The translations under genes were made by a program, and so were the position numbers. From WYEG01 sp049414625 (GTDB lineage Bacteria; Desulfobacterota; Thermodesulfobacteria; Thermodesulfobacteriales; Thermodesulfobacteriaceae): 64,000 nucleotides of DNA. The stretch covers positions 1 through 64,000 of the forward strand of contig JBMSAU010000138.1 of the NCBI GenBank assembly GCA_049414625.1. The letters are read 5' to 3'. Under the pieces are notes generated by a model that ran no database searches, was not told the DNA's origin, and saw only the letters and a list, made by a program, of their open reading frames with translations. Positions 1 through 7,791 of the stretch are shown here, piece by piece (the stretch's first letter is position 1; each line of letters begins with the position of its first letter).

Positions 1-177
1 CCCGGACTGCCCGGATGGCAAAAATAACCTGAGGTAACAAAAGGAAAGCTTGGGACCAAAGAGGAGCGTAAATCAGTCCTCATTAAAATTGACATCAGTG
101 CAAAGGAAAATAGAATTAAAGATGAAGCGGGGCCTGCGGGTTTGCAATATGGTTTAAAAGGTTATAATGGTTTATAA
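1..177 (+). pseudogene. possible C-terminal remnant of an upstream gene
   Basis: Frame 1 is open from 28 to a TAA at 175-177. It gives about 49 codons rich in Lys, Glu and Gly that look coding. The same frame is also open upstream to the window edge except for one TAA at 25-27. This could be the tail of a gene broken by a Tyr-to-stop change, or chance. I do not recognise the family. Confidence 0.25.
142..168 (+). promoter_or_regulatory. candidate sigma-70 promoter for the DAHP synthase gene
   Basis: A perfect TATAAT (163-168) is preceded by TTGCAA (142-147) with a short 15-nt spacer. The ATG follows 44 nt after the -10 box. It overlaps the possible upstream remnant reading frame. Confidence 0.4.
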
Positions 178-211
178 ATTTAAGTTTAAGAATTAAACAA
201 AGGGGGTTGGT

Positions 212-1327
212 ATGATCATCATTCTTGAGCCTCACATCACTAAAGAAAGCAAAGAATTTAAAGACCTTATGGAATATCTCAAACGCTTCCCTCATTTGCA
301 GGTCAAGGTTATGGAGCATCAAGGGGTTACAAGAAAACTCATCGAGGTGCATCTGATTGGGGAGGACTATATGGTTCCCTTGGAAGAAGTTGAAAACTTG
401 CCCGGTGTGGAAAAAGCCATAAAGGTCACCGCTAAATACAGACTTATCGGCAGACACGGAACCCTTACCGATTTTGGGTTTGAATATGCTGGGCTCACCT
501 TTAACCAAGATAGCTTTCATATCTTTGCCGGTCAATGCGCCGTTGACACCTATGAAAACGCTGAAGCAACTTTTAGAGCGCTTAAAGATAACGGAGTTTG
601 TTGCGCTAGAATGGGTGCCTACAAGCCAAGGACATCGCCCTACGACTTTCAGGGGCACGGCAAAGAGTGTTTACCCTGGTTGTTTGAGCTTGCAGGGAAG
701 TATGGCATCAAGGTTTTGGTTATGGAAGTTCTTGCTCCCCATCATATAGAAGAGATCAAAGAAGCCTTAGAATTGGCTGGCAATCCCTGCGGAGTCATTC
801 TGCAGATCGGCACAAGAAATGCCCAAAACTTTGAACTCCTAAAAGCAGTCGGCAGACAACAAGAATTCCCAGTCCTTTACAAGAGGGGCTATGGCTTAGC
901 CCTTGAGGAGAGCCTTAACGCTGCTGAATACATTGCCTCAGAGGGGAACACAAAGATCATCTTCTGTCTACGGGGGGTGAGGACTCATCTTGGTGACCCA
1001 CATAGGAATTTGACAGACTTTGCCCATGTGCCAGTTGTGAAAAGGCTTACAAGACTACCTGTCTGCATTGACCCCTCTCATCCTATTGGTTCTAAAGTCA
1101 AAGCACCAGACGGTATAAGGGATATCTACCATGTTTCTGCTCAAGGGGTTATCGCAGGGGCAAACGCCATCCTTGTTGAGTTCCATCCTCAACCTGAAAA
1201 AGCCCTCTGCGACGGACCTCAAAGCCTTCCCCTCTCTGAGCTCCCTCTATACCTTGAATACATCTATAAGGTCCGAGAGACCTACTTAGAGCTTAAAAAA
1301 CTTGTAAACGAAAAAGACAACGCCTAA
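212..1327 (+). CDS. aroF: 3-deoxy-7-phosphoheptulonate synthase, type I-beta
   Basis: Condenses phosphoenolpyruvate and erythrose 4-phosphate in the first step of the shikimate pathway, in the cytoplasm. Residues 1-75 fit the ferredoxin-like N-terminal domain of I-beta enzymes and the rest is the TIM barrel. KPRTSP is at 138-143. The metal ligands are in place: C109, H290 (DPSH), E323 and D334, the last two 11 residues apart as in the Thermotoga enzyme. Several motifs are off consensus: AGQCAVDT for GPCSVES, IGTRN for GARN, LRGVRT for ERGIRT. Length (371 aa) is normal or slightly long. AAAGGGGG lies just before the ATG. An 18-bp gap separates it from the next gene, so co-transcription is likely. 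trpB-trpA-aroB lie elsewhere, at 37.9-41 kb. Confidence 0.9.
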   Translation: MIIILEPHITKESKEFKDLMEYLKRFPHLQVKVMEHQGVTRKLIEVHLIGEDYMVPLEEVENLPGVEKAIKVTAKYRLIGRHGTLTDFGFEYAGLTFNQDSFHIFAGQCAVDTYENAEATFRALKDNGVCCARMGAYKPRTSPYDFQGHGKECLPWLFELAGKYGIKVLVMEVLAPHHIEEIKEALELAGNPCGVILQIGTRNAQNFELLKAVGRQQEFPVLYKRGYGLALEESLNAAEYIASEGNTKIIFCLRGVRTHLGDPHRNLTDFAHVPVVKRLTRLPVCIDPSHPIGSKVKAPDGIRDIYHVSAQGVIAGANAILVEFHPQPEKALCDGPQSLPLSELPLYLEYIYKVRETYLELKKLVNEKDNA

Positions 1328-1344
1328 AAATAAGGAAGGCTTTC

Positions 1345-2718
1345 ATGAAGGTTAGTCCTTACATCTTTAGGGAATATGACATCCGAGGTAGAGTTGGGTT
1401 TGATTTCACCGAAGATGTGGTTTTTGCTATAGGGAAGGCTTATGGAACAACCGTGAGAAGGCTTGGCGGTAAAAGGGTGGTTTGCGGTCGAGACGGCAGA
1501 CTCTCAAGCCCAAGTCTTCAGCAGGCCTTGATCGATGGAATAAGGTCAACTGGTATCTCAGTCGTTGACATTGGCACTACTCCAACTCCTGTTATGTATT
1601 TTTCTCTGTTTAGGCTTGAAAACATTGACGGAGGCATACAGGTTACCGGGTCTCACAACCCGCCAGAGTTTAACGGTCTAAAGATTTGCGTAGGCAAAGA
1701 CACTATCTACGGCGAAAAAATTAAAGACCTCTACCGCCTTATCGAAAAACAAGATTTTGAAGAAGGGCAAGGGGCTTTGGAGGAGCTAAACATCCTTGAT
1801 GATTACCTAAACTATCTTAAAGAAAACATAAAGATCTCTCGTCCCCTACGAGTTGCCCTTGACGCAGGGCATGGAGTTTGTTCCTTAACCGCACCAAAGG
1901 TCTTCACCAGCCTTGGTTGTCAAGTCTTCCCACTTTTTTGTGAAGTCGACGGAACCTTCCCGGTTCATTTCCCTGACCCAGTAGTCCCAGAAAATCTTAA
2001 GTATTTGAAAGAGACGGTCTTAAAGGAGGGGTGCGATGTTGGGTTTGGCTATGATGGAGACGGAGATAGGCTTGGCGTCATCGATGAAAAAGGAAACATC
2101 ATCTGGGGAGACGAGCTTCTCATCATCTTTGCCAAAGACCTGTTGAAAAGGGTGAAGGGGGCAAAGGTCATTGCTGAGGTTAAGTGTTCGAGGGTCCTTT
2201 TTCAAAAGGTAAAAGAGCTTGGCGGTCATCCCATCATGTGGAAGACAGGACATTCCCTTATAAAAAACAAAATGAAGGAAGAGGGGGCACTCCTTGCCGG
2301 CGAGATGAGCGGACATATCTTTTTTGCCGACAGATGGTTTGGGTTTGACGACAGCGTTTATGCAAGCTTAAGGCTTGCTGAAATTTTAAGTCAAGCGGAC
2401 ATCCCTTTATCTCAGTATCTCTCTGACCTTCCCGTCAGATTTTCCACCCCAGAGATAAGGACCGATTGTCCGGATGAGATAAAGTTTCAAATAGTTGCAG
2501 AGCTTGTCCAAATCTTTAAGGAGAAGGGCTTTGAGGTGATAGACATTGATGGTGCTCGGATTGAGTTCCCAGAGGGGTGGGCTTTGGTTAGAGCCTCAAA
2601 CACTCAGCCTGTCCTTGTCCTCCGGTTTGAGGCTAACTCCCCGGAGTTTCTTGAAAAGCTAAAAGACATGGTTTTTAGCGAGCTTGAAAAGGTAAAAAAG
2701 AGATATGGAACAAATTAA
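1345..2718 (+). CDS. phosphomannomutase/phosphoglucomutase (AlgC/ManB type)
   Basis: Alpha-D-phosphohexomutase that interconverts hexose 6- and 1-phosphates to supply nucleotide sugars for envelope glycans. The phosphoserine loop TGSHNP has the catalytic Ser at residue 103. The metal loop DGDGDR is near 240. The sugar loop GEMSGH and the C-terminal phosphate-binding loop RASNTQP are present, giving all four domains in 457 aa. TAAGGAAGG precedes the ATG. The last 14 bp overlap the next gene. Sequence alone does not tell mannose from glucose preference. Confidence 0.92.
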   Translation: MKVSPYIFREYDIRGRVGFDFTEDVVFAIGKAYGTTVRRLGGKRVVCGRDGRLSSPSLQQALIDGIRSTGISVVDIGTTPTPVMYFSLFRLENIDGGIQVTGSHNPPEFNGLKICVGKDTIYGEKIKDLYRLIEKQDFEEGQGALEELNILDDYLNYLKENIKISRPLRVALDAGHGVCSLTAPKVFTSLGCQVFPLFCEVDGTFPVHFPDPVVPENLKYLKETVLKEGCDVGFGYDGDGDRLGVIDEKGNIIWGDELLIIFAKDLLKRVKGAKVIAEVKCSRVLFQKVKELGGHPIMWKTGHSLIKNKMKEEGALLAGEMSGHIFFADRWFGFDDSVYASLRLAEILSQADIPLSQYLSDLPVRFSTPEIRTDCPDEIKFQIVAELVQIFKEKGFEVIDIDGARIEFPEGWALVRASNTQPVLVLRFEANSPEFLEKLKDMVFSELEKVKKRYGTN

Positions 2719-3151
2719 GTCCTCCTTTCAAAGTCTCCCTCTTCCGAGAAAAATCAAAGAAAATATTCTACGCTTAGAGGTAATAAAGGAGGTTTGGAAA
2801 GAAATCGGAGATAAAAGACTTGGGTTCACATCTCCAGCCTATATTGAAGATGATTATCTTTTCGTCGAAGCTGAGGAACATTACCTTCTTCAACAGCTGA
2901 GGCTACACTCCCATCTCCTTTGTAAAAAAATAAATCAGCGTCTAAAGGAGGCTTCTCTTCCTCCGATAAAGGGAATAAAAACGCGTTTAGTGGCTAAACC
3001 TTCTCTTAACCTTTCGGCAAAATATGTGCCTCTCGGAAAGCCAAACCTTTCATCGAAGGACCTGCAAGCCCTGTTAGAGCTTTGTCAATCCCTAAATGAT
3101 GCCGAGCTAAGAGGTTTGTTCTTAAGGCTTATCAACACCTTATATGCATAG
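2705..3151 (+). CDS. DUF721 / DciA-like protein
   Basis: 148-aa protein with the DUF721 pattern: a helical start, then VWKEIGDKRLGFTSPAYIED followed by strands (LFVEAEEHYLLQQLRLH) and helices. The family includes DciA, the replicative helicase loader of bacteria without DnaC. By analogy it may help load DnaB; that role is inferred from the family. The start overlaps the phosphohexomutase by 14 bp, which implies translational coupling. The short C-terminal helical tail has no motif I recognise. Confidence 0.7.
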   Translation: MEQIKSSFQSLPLPRKIKENILRLEVIKEVWKEIGDKRLGFTSPAYIEDDYLFVEAEEHYLLQQLRLHSHLLCKKINQRLKEASLPPIKGIKTRLVAKPSLNLSAKYVPLGKPNLSSKDLQALLELCQSLNDAELRGLFLRLINTLYA

Positions 3152-3769
3152 CCTTTTCCCTTACGCGATCCTTTTCTTATCTTGGCTTGCCTCCATCTCT
3201 TTCTTTATCTCCGGGCTTTACACTCGGCACATCGTTGAGAAGACCTCTTAAACCCTGAATGGGAAGGCGTTGCTTACATTGCCATCTACGACGACGAAGG
3301 TAAGATCCTTCTTCACTCAAACCCTGAGCTAATCGGAAGATATGTAGGGGCGATCGAAGGCTCCCCCTCTCCAAAAACCAAACAATCAACTCATCCCCTA
3401 CCAAAAAGCTTCTATCAGGATTCCCCGCTTGGGGAAAGGCTCTACATCTTTGAAAACTCTGTCAACCTTAAAGATAAGAAAGCCATTCTAAGGATTGGGT
3501 TGCATATCCTACCCGTTGAGTCCGCTCTTCTTTATGCTAAACGAAACATTTATTTAGATTTCTTTCCTTCCCTCTTATTCTTCTTCGGAGGAATAGCTTC
3601 CTTTTTCTTAAAGGAAGCACTTTGCCTTGAGCGCTTGCTTGAAAACCTAAGACTTGGTCTGGGAGAAGCTCATCATTCTACCATACGCAATATTTTCTCC
3701 ACATGCCAAATCTACCAACCGGCAACCTCTTATCATGTGCTTTTTTCATTAACTCTACCCGAATTTTAG
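3144..3769 (+). pseudogene. decayed membrane sensor kinase, frameshifted and truncated before its kinase core
   Basis: From ATG 3144 the frame encodes a first membrane segment (FPYAILFLSWLASISFFISG) and stops at TAA 3249-3251. The -1 frame continues without a gap as DLLNPEWEGVAYIAIYDDEG, a Cache-like extracytoplasmic domain, then a second membrane segment (about 3560-3610) and LLENLRLGLGEA. That last stretch matches the linker before the H-box of ZraS/NtrB-type kinases. The H-box and ATPase domain are absent: homology ends near 3670 and the frame runs into the opposite-strand ZraP-like gene. Intact ZraS kinases are metal-stress sensors. The start overlaps the DciA-like gene end. Confidence 0.7.
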
Positions 3770-4016
3770 CAAGCTCCTGCTCTTTCTCAAGGATAGCATC
3801 CCAGTTTGGGTTCGGCTGAAGCATAAGGGAACGTTTCTCAAGCCTTAGCTGAGCCTCCCTCTGATAGAGAGGTTGCGCATCCTTGCAGAACTCCTGAAGC
3901 TTTGCTGGGTCAACTGGAGGAACCATCGGTCCACCCATACCTTTTTTAGCAAAGGCAGGACCACCAACCAAAGTCCCAATGCCAAACATCAAGGCTAAAG
4001 CTTTTTTGTACCTCAT
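3678..4016 (-). CDS. ZraP/Spy-like periplasmic metal-responsive protein
   Basis: 112-aa exported protein. The start at 4016 is chosen because AGGAGGTGGGTT precedes that ATG; the longer frame to 4058 has no such site. The signal peptide is about residues 1-23, ending in GPAFA. The mature part is helical with LYQREAQLRLEKRSL then NPNWDAILEKEQELAKIR, the pattern of ZraP, Spy and CpxP chaperone-like proteins. One mature Cys is in the central region and one lies near the C-terminus. ZraP is normally controlled by ZraSR, and the convergent neighbour is a broken ZraS-like kinase. Metal role is inferred. Confidence 0.75.
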   Translation of the reverse strand: MRYKKALALMFGIGTLVGGPAFAKKGMGGPMVPPVDPAKLQEFCKDAQPLYQREAQLRLEKRSLMLQPNPNWDAILEKEQELAKIRVELMKKAHDKRLPVGRFGMWRKYCVW

Positions 4017-4401
4017 AACCCACCTCCTAAGCATTTTTTGTTTTTTTGCAAATTGCATGCCTATTTTTATTCTCAGTCATAATTAGAAGGTATCCACCCT
4101 GCAAAAAAGACAATCGCATGGACGCAAGGATTTGTGCTCAGTTTTTGTGTAGAGCGAGCCGCTTGCCCTACAAAATTCAGATGAAGCTCCTCTCTGCTTT
4201 CGGATTGAGAGATAGACAGAAGATCCATCTCTTGCGCCCTGGTCGACAACCCCATTCCTCTGTAGGCCAGAGCATTCGCTAAAACACCCTTTGGCTTAGA
4301 ACTCGAGATACAAGCGAAGGCTCTTTGCCTTTATAACTTTGTAATTTTTACAAAAGCCTTTGTAGATTTTTCAAAACTCTTATACCCTTTAAAAAATTCT
4401 C
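4017..4401. other. non-coding stretch with no gene recognised
   Basis: Short frames exist on both strands (60-78 codons), but none has a ribosome site, a domain or plausible composition. The only structure seen is the hairpin at 4143-4175. The end of the stretch is the uspA promoter. Confidence 0.5.
4143..4175. repeat. degenerate copy of a dispersed GC-rich hairpin repeat
   Basis: Imperfect palindrome: TTTTGTGTAG, GCGA, loop GCCGC, TTGC, CTACAAAA. It resembles the hairpins at 14274, 16433 and 32102, which share a GCGAGC/GCGACC core flanked by GTAGG/CTAC. Confidence 0.4.
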
Positions 4402-4430
4402 TTGACTGAACTTTAGAGAAACCATATTAT
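4402..4430 (+). promoter_or_regulatory. sigma-70 promoter of uspA
   Basis: TTGACT (4402-4407), 17-nt spacer, TATTAT (4425-4430). A strong ribosome site AAGGAGGT follows at 4453-4460, six bases before the ATG. Confidence 0.75.
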
Positions 4431-4465
4431 TAATTTTAGAATATAAAATTTAAAGGAGGTTTGCT

Positions 4466-4945
4466 ATGGTAGAGATTAGAACGATCCTTGTCCCTGTTGA
4501 TTTTTCGGGAGTTGCACCTATTTTGGCTAAGTGGGCAAAGGACTTTGCCAAGCAACTTAACGCTAAGATTATTCTCACCTACGTCCTTGAAGACCTATCA
4601 ACTTATGAAGGGATCGTTGATTACCTTAAAACCTTAACCGAGCTTGAAAACACCCTTTATGAAGAGGCTAAAAAGTCGATGGAAGACTTTTTGAAGGAAC
4701 ATTTTTCTGACTTTCCAGATGTAGAGCCAGTCCTTGAAAAGGGGGATGTGGTGGAAACAATCCTTAGGGTTGCTCAAGAAAAAGGAGCAGACTTAATCGT
4801 TATCGGAACTCATGGAAGAAAGGGTATAAATAGGATCCTTTTTGGAAGCGTGGCTGAAGGCGTGGTAAAGAATTCCCCCATTCCTGTCGTTACCATAAAT
4901 CCCTACAGGGCTGGTTATCTAAAAGTAGAAGAGAGGAAGAAGTAA
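4466..4945 (+). CDS. universal stress protein, UspA family
   Basis: Cytoplasmic alpha/beta Rossmann-like Usp domain of 159 aa. The N-terminal ILVPVDFS strand is followed near the C-terminus by VIGTHGRKGINRILFGS, the G-2X-G-9X-G(S/T) motif of ATP-binding Usp proteins. The family acts in survival under starvation and stress, usually as homodimers. It stands alone between its own promoter and a stem-loop at 4968-4997. A second, shorter Usp gene is at 60336. Confidence 0.9.
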   Translation: MVEIRTILVPVDFSGVAPILAKWAKDFAKQLNAKIILTYVLEDLSTYEGIVDYLKTLTELENTLYEEAKKSMEDFLKEHFSDFPDVEPVLEKGDVVETILRVAQEKGADLIVIGTHGRKGINRILFGSVAEGVVKNSPIPVVTINPYRAGYLKVEERKK

Positions 4946-4967
4946 TGCCGGTTTAAGATTTGAAGGA

Positions 4968-4997
4968 GCCAAAGGGGGGTTTTAAAACCCCGTTGGC
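4968..4997. terminator. stem-loop between convergent uspA and cpoB, possible bidirectional terminator
   Basis: GCCAA and TTGGC flank a palindromic GGGGTTTTAAAACCCC core. It sits between two convergent genes. There is no clear U-tract on either strand, so intrinsic termination is not certain. Confidence 0.45.
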
Positions 4998-4999
4998 AC

Positions 5000-5920
5000 C
5001 TACTTTAGCCCTTTTAAGATTTTCTCTCCCTCTTTAGCTTCTTGTGTTCCTGGAAAGGTTCTAACTAACTTTTTTAGAACGATCTCTGCGGCTTTTTTAT
5101 CCTTTAACTGTAAAAAGGCTTCAGCTTGTTTGAGCATAGCTTTGGGTTTAAATGGATTGGGCTCTGGAAGGTCTATCAACTTTTGGTAATAAATAATGGC
5201 TTCTTCATAGTTTTTCTCTTTAAAATAAGTCTCACCCAGCCAGTAGTAAGCCTGCCCAACCCAGCGCCCCTTGGGATATCTCTTTAGATACTCCTCCCAG
5301 TAGCTTCTTGCTAAACGATAATCTCCCCTTTGAAAATGGAGATAAGCCTGTTGAAAGAGGTCTTCTTCTTTTAGGTTCTTCGGCACCTCTTGCAGCTTTG
5401 CCTTTTCTTGAGGTTTAGGGGTGAATGTAGGGGTGAGGTCCCTCGCTTCGCTCGGGATGACAGATTTATTTTCTTGAGGTTTAGGGATGGATGTGAGGAT
5501 GGCATTCTGGGTGGTGGCATTTTGAATGGCGGTATCGTTTAAAGATTGGACAAGGCTCTCAATCCTCTTTAGTCTTAGCTCAAGAGCCGAAACCCTGGTT
5601 AACAGGTCCTCTCTTGTCTTTTTTTCTTCCCTTTCCTTGCCCTCAAGCTTGTAGGTTAGGTCCTCAAGCCTTGCCTGAAGCCTAAGCTGATCTTTCTTTA
5701 CCTCTTCAAGGTCAGAAACGATAAGGGCCTGCCGTTCTACTATCGTTTTAGTGATCCTGCTTTCAAGGGCTTGGGTATCGTTTTCAAGCTTTGCCACTCG
5801 GTTTTCCAGGACGTTTAGCCTACTCTCAAGGTTTATAAGCTTAACCTTAAGGGTTGATGTATCTTCAACGCAGGCGAAAAGTAAGCTTGAAAGAAAGATC
5901 AAGATAAGGTAGCGCTTCAT
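5000..5920 (-). CDS. cpoB: Tol-Pal system protein CpoB/YbgF-like
   Basis: 306-aa envelope protein. The N-terminus has a lipoprotein-like signal (LSSLLFAC, Cys 17). A coiled coil covers roughly 25-130, then a low-complexity linker, then three TPR-like repeats (AYLHFQRGDYRLARSYWEEY; YYWLGETYFKEKNYEEAIIYYQ). This is the YbgF/CpoB layout; those proteins link peptidoglycan synthesis to Tol-Pal during division. A lipobox is unusual for YbgF. The linker carries an in-frame insertion of a dispersed repeat, read as VIPSEARDL, flanked by a duplicated PKPQE motif. tolB and pal are not in the window. Confidence 0.8.
   Translation of the reverse strand: MKRYLILIFLSSLLFACVEDTSTLKVKLINLESRLNVLENRVAKLENDTQALESRITKTIVERQALIVSDLEEVKKDQLRLQARLEDLTYKLEGKEREEKKTREDLLTRVSALELRLKRIESLVQSLNDTAIQNATTQNAILTSIPKPQENKSVIPSEARDLTPTFTPKPQEKAKLQEVPKNLKEEDLFQQAYLHFQRGDYRLARSYWEEYLKRYPKGRWVGQAYYWLGETYFKEKNYEEAIIYYQKLIDLPEPNPFKPKAMLKQAEAFLQLKDKKAAEIVLKKLVRTFPGTQEAKEGEKILKGLK
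5403..5497. repeat. dispersed repeat inserted in cpoB between direct repeats
   Basis: CCTCGCTTCGCTCGGGATGA lies at 5441-5460, between two copies of TTTTCTTGAGGTTTAGGG starting at 5403 and 5469. The offset is 66 bp, or 22 codons, so the frame is kept. Related CTCGGGATGACA units occur at 16633, 32851 and 48297. Confidence 0.7.
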
Positions 5921-5936
5921 TATCCTGCCTCCAAAG

Positions 5937-6725
5937 TCATTTTTCGTTTTTTAAATATTCCTCTACCTCTTGAGTTAGGTCAAGGGGAAGGTTAGGCGAA
6001 TCAAAGCTTATTTTTCCCTCCCCAAGAGCCCGTAAAGTAAGCACTATCAAAGGTAACTCCCTTTTTACCCCCTCTTCCCTGATCTTGAGAAAGAGCTTGT
6101 TTTTCTCTCCCTCCTCTTTTTTTAGACCGCTTAGATGCTTTTTCAAGAGGATCCTTTCCGCCTCCTCCCATAGGGGTAAAAAGTCCGCAGTTCTTATAGG
6201 GATGCGCACAAAGGTAAGGGGTGGTCCTTCGTCAAGCTCAGGCGTTACCCTATGGATCATCACTCCAGTTTCTGCGCTCCTTGCGCTGATTAGCTGCCAA
6301 ATTACCTCTTGCCAAGTCCCCTTAGGTCCTCCTGGTAAGGCTGGATGAAGATTTAAAAGAGGGATCTTTTCGCAAAACTCCTCCGACACAATCCACATGT
6401 AACCAGCAAGCATCCCAAAATCAACCTCTTCTGGCAAGAGCTTATAGACCTCTTCATGGTATTTTTTTCTCCATTCCTCTAAGTTTGTGTTTCTTAACTC
6501 GGGCATAAATTTCTTAGCAGAGAAGGTAACGACCCTTAATCCCATTTCCTCTTTAGCGACACGGATCAACCTATCCGAAGGCTCGCTTTCCCCAGGGTCT
6601 CTACTTACGAAAACATAACCAATCTCTAAGGGCAGAAAGCCCTCTTTAATTTTACGGTAAGCCATCTCAAGAAGTAGGAGAGCTGCCTCATCCCTTCCTG
6701 TAGTAAACCAGCCTATCCTTTTCAT
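5937..6725 (-). CDS. PurN/Fmt-fold formyltransferase family protein
   Basis: 262-aa protein with the formyltransferase Rossmann fold. The catalytic Asn and His are in LLNLHPALPGG, and the Asp is in ELDEGPPL, about 37 residues later as in GAR transformylase. These enzymes move formyl from 10-formyltetrahydrofolate. The N-terminus MKRIGWFTTGRDEAALLLL and the C-terminal about 60 residues differ from typical PurN, so the acceptor is uncertain; glycinamide ribonucleotide is one possibility. It lies 10 bp after dgt, in the same direction, in a nucleotide-metabolism setting. Confidence 0.7.
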   Translation of the reverse strand: MKRIGWFTTGRDEAALLLLEMAYRKIKEGFLPLEIGYVFVSRDPGESEPSDRLIRVAKEEMGLRVVTFSAKKFMPELRNTNLEEWRKKYHEEVYKLLPEEVDFGMLAGYMWIVSEEFCEKIPLLNLHPALPGGPKGTWQEVIWQLISARSAETGVMIHRVTPELDEGPPLTFVRIPIRTADFLPLWEEAERILLKKHLSGLKKEEGEKNKLFLKIREEGVKRELPLIVLTLRALGEGKISFDSPNLPLDLTQEVEEYLKNEK

Positions 6726-6735
6726 CTTCTTCTCC

Positions 6736-7791
6736 CTATACCCAGGGGTTTGGCAGGAAAAACTCTTGATACTGTGTTAGGGCAAAACGGTCGGTCATGC
6801 CAGCAATGTAGTCAGCAACAAGCCGCTCCTTCGGCTCATGGGGTAAGATGCTTCTCATTTTAACAAGATATTCTATCTCCTCAAAATGTTCCATATAGTA
6901 TTCAAAAAGTCGATAAAGAATCCCCTTTGCCTTCTCAAGCTCCTTTCGGACAACCTTTGCTTGATAGACCCGTTCAAAAAGAAAATCTCTCAGCACATAA
7001 AGGGCTGAAAGTTTCTTTTCATCAACTAAAATTTCCTTTCCTCCCGCCAAATGCGTAGGATAGATTACCGCTTTTACCAAGGTGTCTATCCTTTTGGAAT
7101 GGGTATCCCCAAGCTCCTTTTTTACCAAATCAGGAAGGTCCTCTTTTGAGATAATACCAGCCCGGATAGCGTCATCTATGTCGTGGTTTACATAGGCTAT
7201 GATGTCAGAGATCCTAACTACCTCGGCTTCAAGAGTTAGGGGTTTTCGGTCTTTGCTCAAAATCGGACCCCTCCCCTTAGAGTGAGAGACAATCCCGTCC
7301 CGGACCTCCAGCGTTAGGTTTAACCCTTTGCCTTCCCTTTCTAAAAGGTCAACCACCCTACCGCTCTGTTCATAATGCCTAAAACCCCCCGGTAGGAGCT
7401 CGTTTAACACTTCCTCCCCAGCATGCCCAAAGGGAGTATGACCAAGGTCATGCCCAAGGGCTATAGCCTCTGTTAAATCTACATTTAGACGAAGAGCCTT
7501 AGCTATAGTTCTTGCGATCTGAGCTGTCTCTAAAGTATGGGTTAACCTTGTGCGAAAGTGGTCTCCCCTCGGGGCTAAGAACACTTGGGTCTTATGCTTT
7601 AGCCTCCGGAAGGCTTTAGAGTGAATGATCCTATCTCGATCCCTTTCAAAACAGGTCCTAATTTCACACTCAGGCTCAGGACGAAGCCTTCCTCGGCTCT
7701 CCCTTGCCTTACAAGCATAAGGAGAAAGATACCGATATTCCTCCTCTTCCTTGATGATTCTTATGTTCAAAGAGGGTTCATTCAAGCTCAT
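6736..7791 (-). CDS. dgt: deoxyguanosinetriphosphate triphosphohydrolase-like protein
   Basis: 351-aa HD-domain dNTP triphosphohydrolase. It cleaves dNTPs to nucleoside and triphosphate and so helps control dNTP pools. FRRLKHKTQVF, then RTRLTHTLETAQIARTI and LGHDLGHTPFGHAGE give the His and His-Asp metal ligands. DIIAYVNHDIDD supplies the downstream Asp. The start at 7791 is preferred over 7857 because the longer frame adds 22 residues with no similarity. The gene overlaps the recJ end by 14 bp, so the two are probably coupled. Confidence 0.88.
   Translation of the reverse strand: MSLNEPSLNIRIIKEEEEYRYLSPYACKARESRGRLRPEPECEIRTCFERDRDRIIHSKAFRRLKHKTQVFLAPRGDHFRTRLTHTLETAQIARTIAKALRLNVDLTEAIALGHDLGHTPFGHAGEEVLNELLPGGFRHYEQSGRVVDLLEREGKGLNLTLEVRDGIVSHSKGRGPILSKDRKPLTLEAEVVRISDIIAYVNHDIDDAIRAGIISKEDLPDLVKKELGDTHSKRIDTLVKAVIYPTHLAGGKEILVDEKKLSALYVLRDFLFERVYQAKVVRKELEKAKGILYRLFEYYMEHFEEIEYLVKMRSILPHEPKERLVADYIAGMTDRFALTQYQEFFLPNPWV

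Noticed and set aside
4046..4282. 78-codon plus-strand frame and its minus-strand counterpart
   Set aside because: No ribosome site, no family likeness, odd composition; it overlaps a hairpin repeat.
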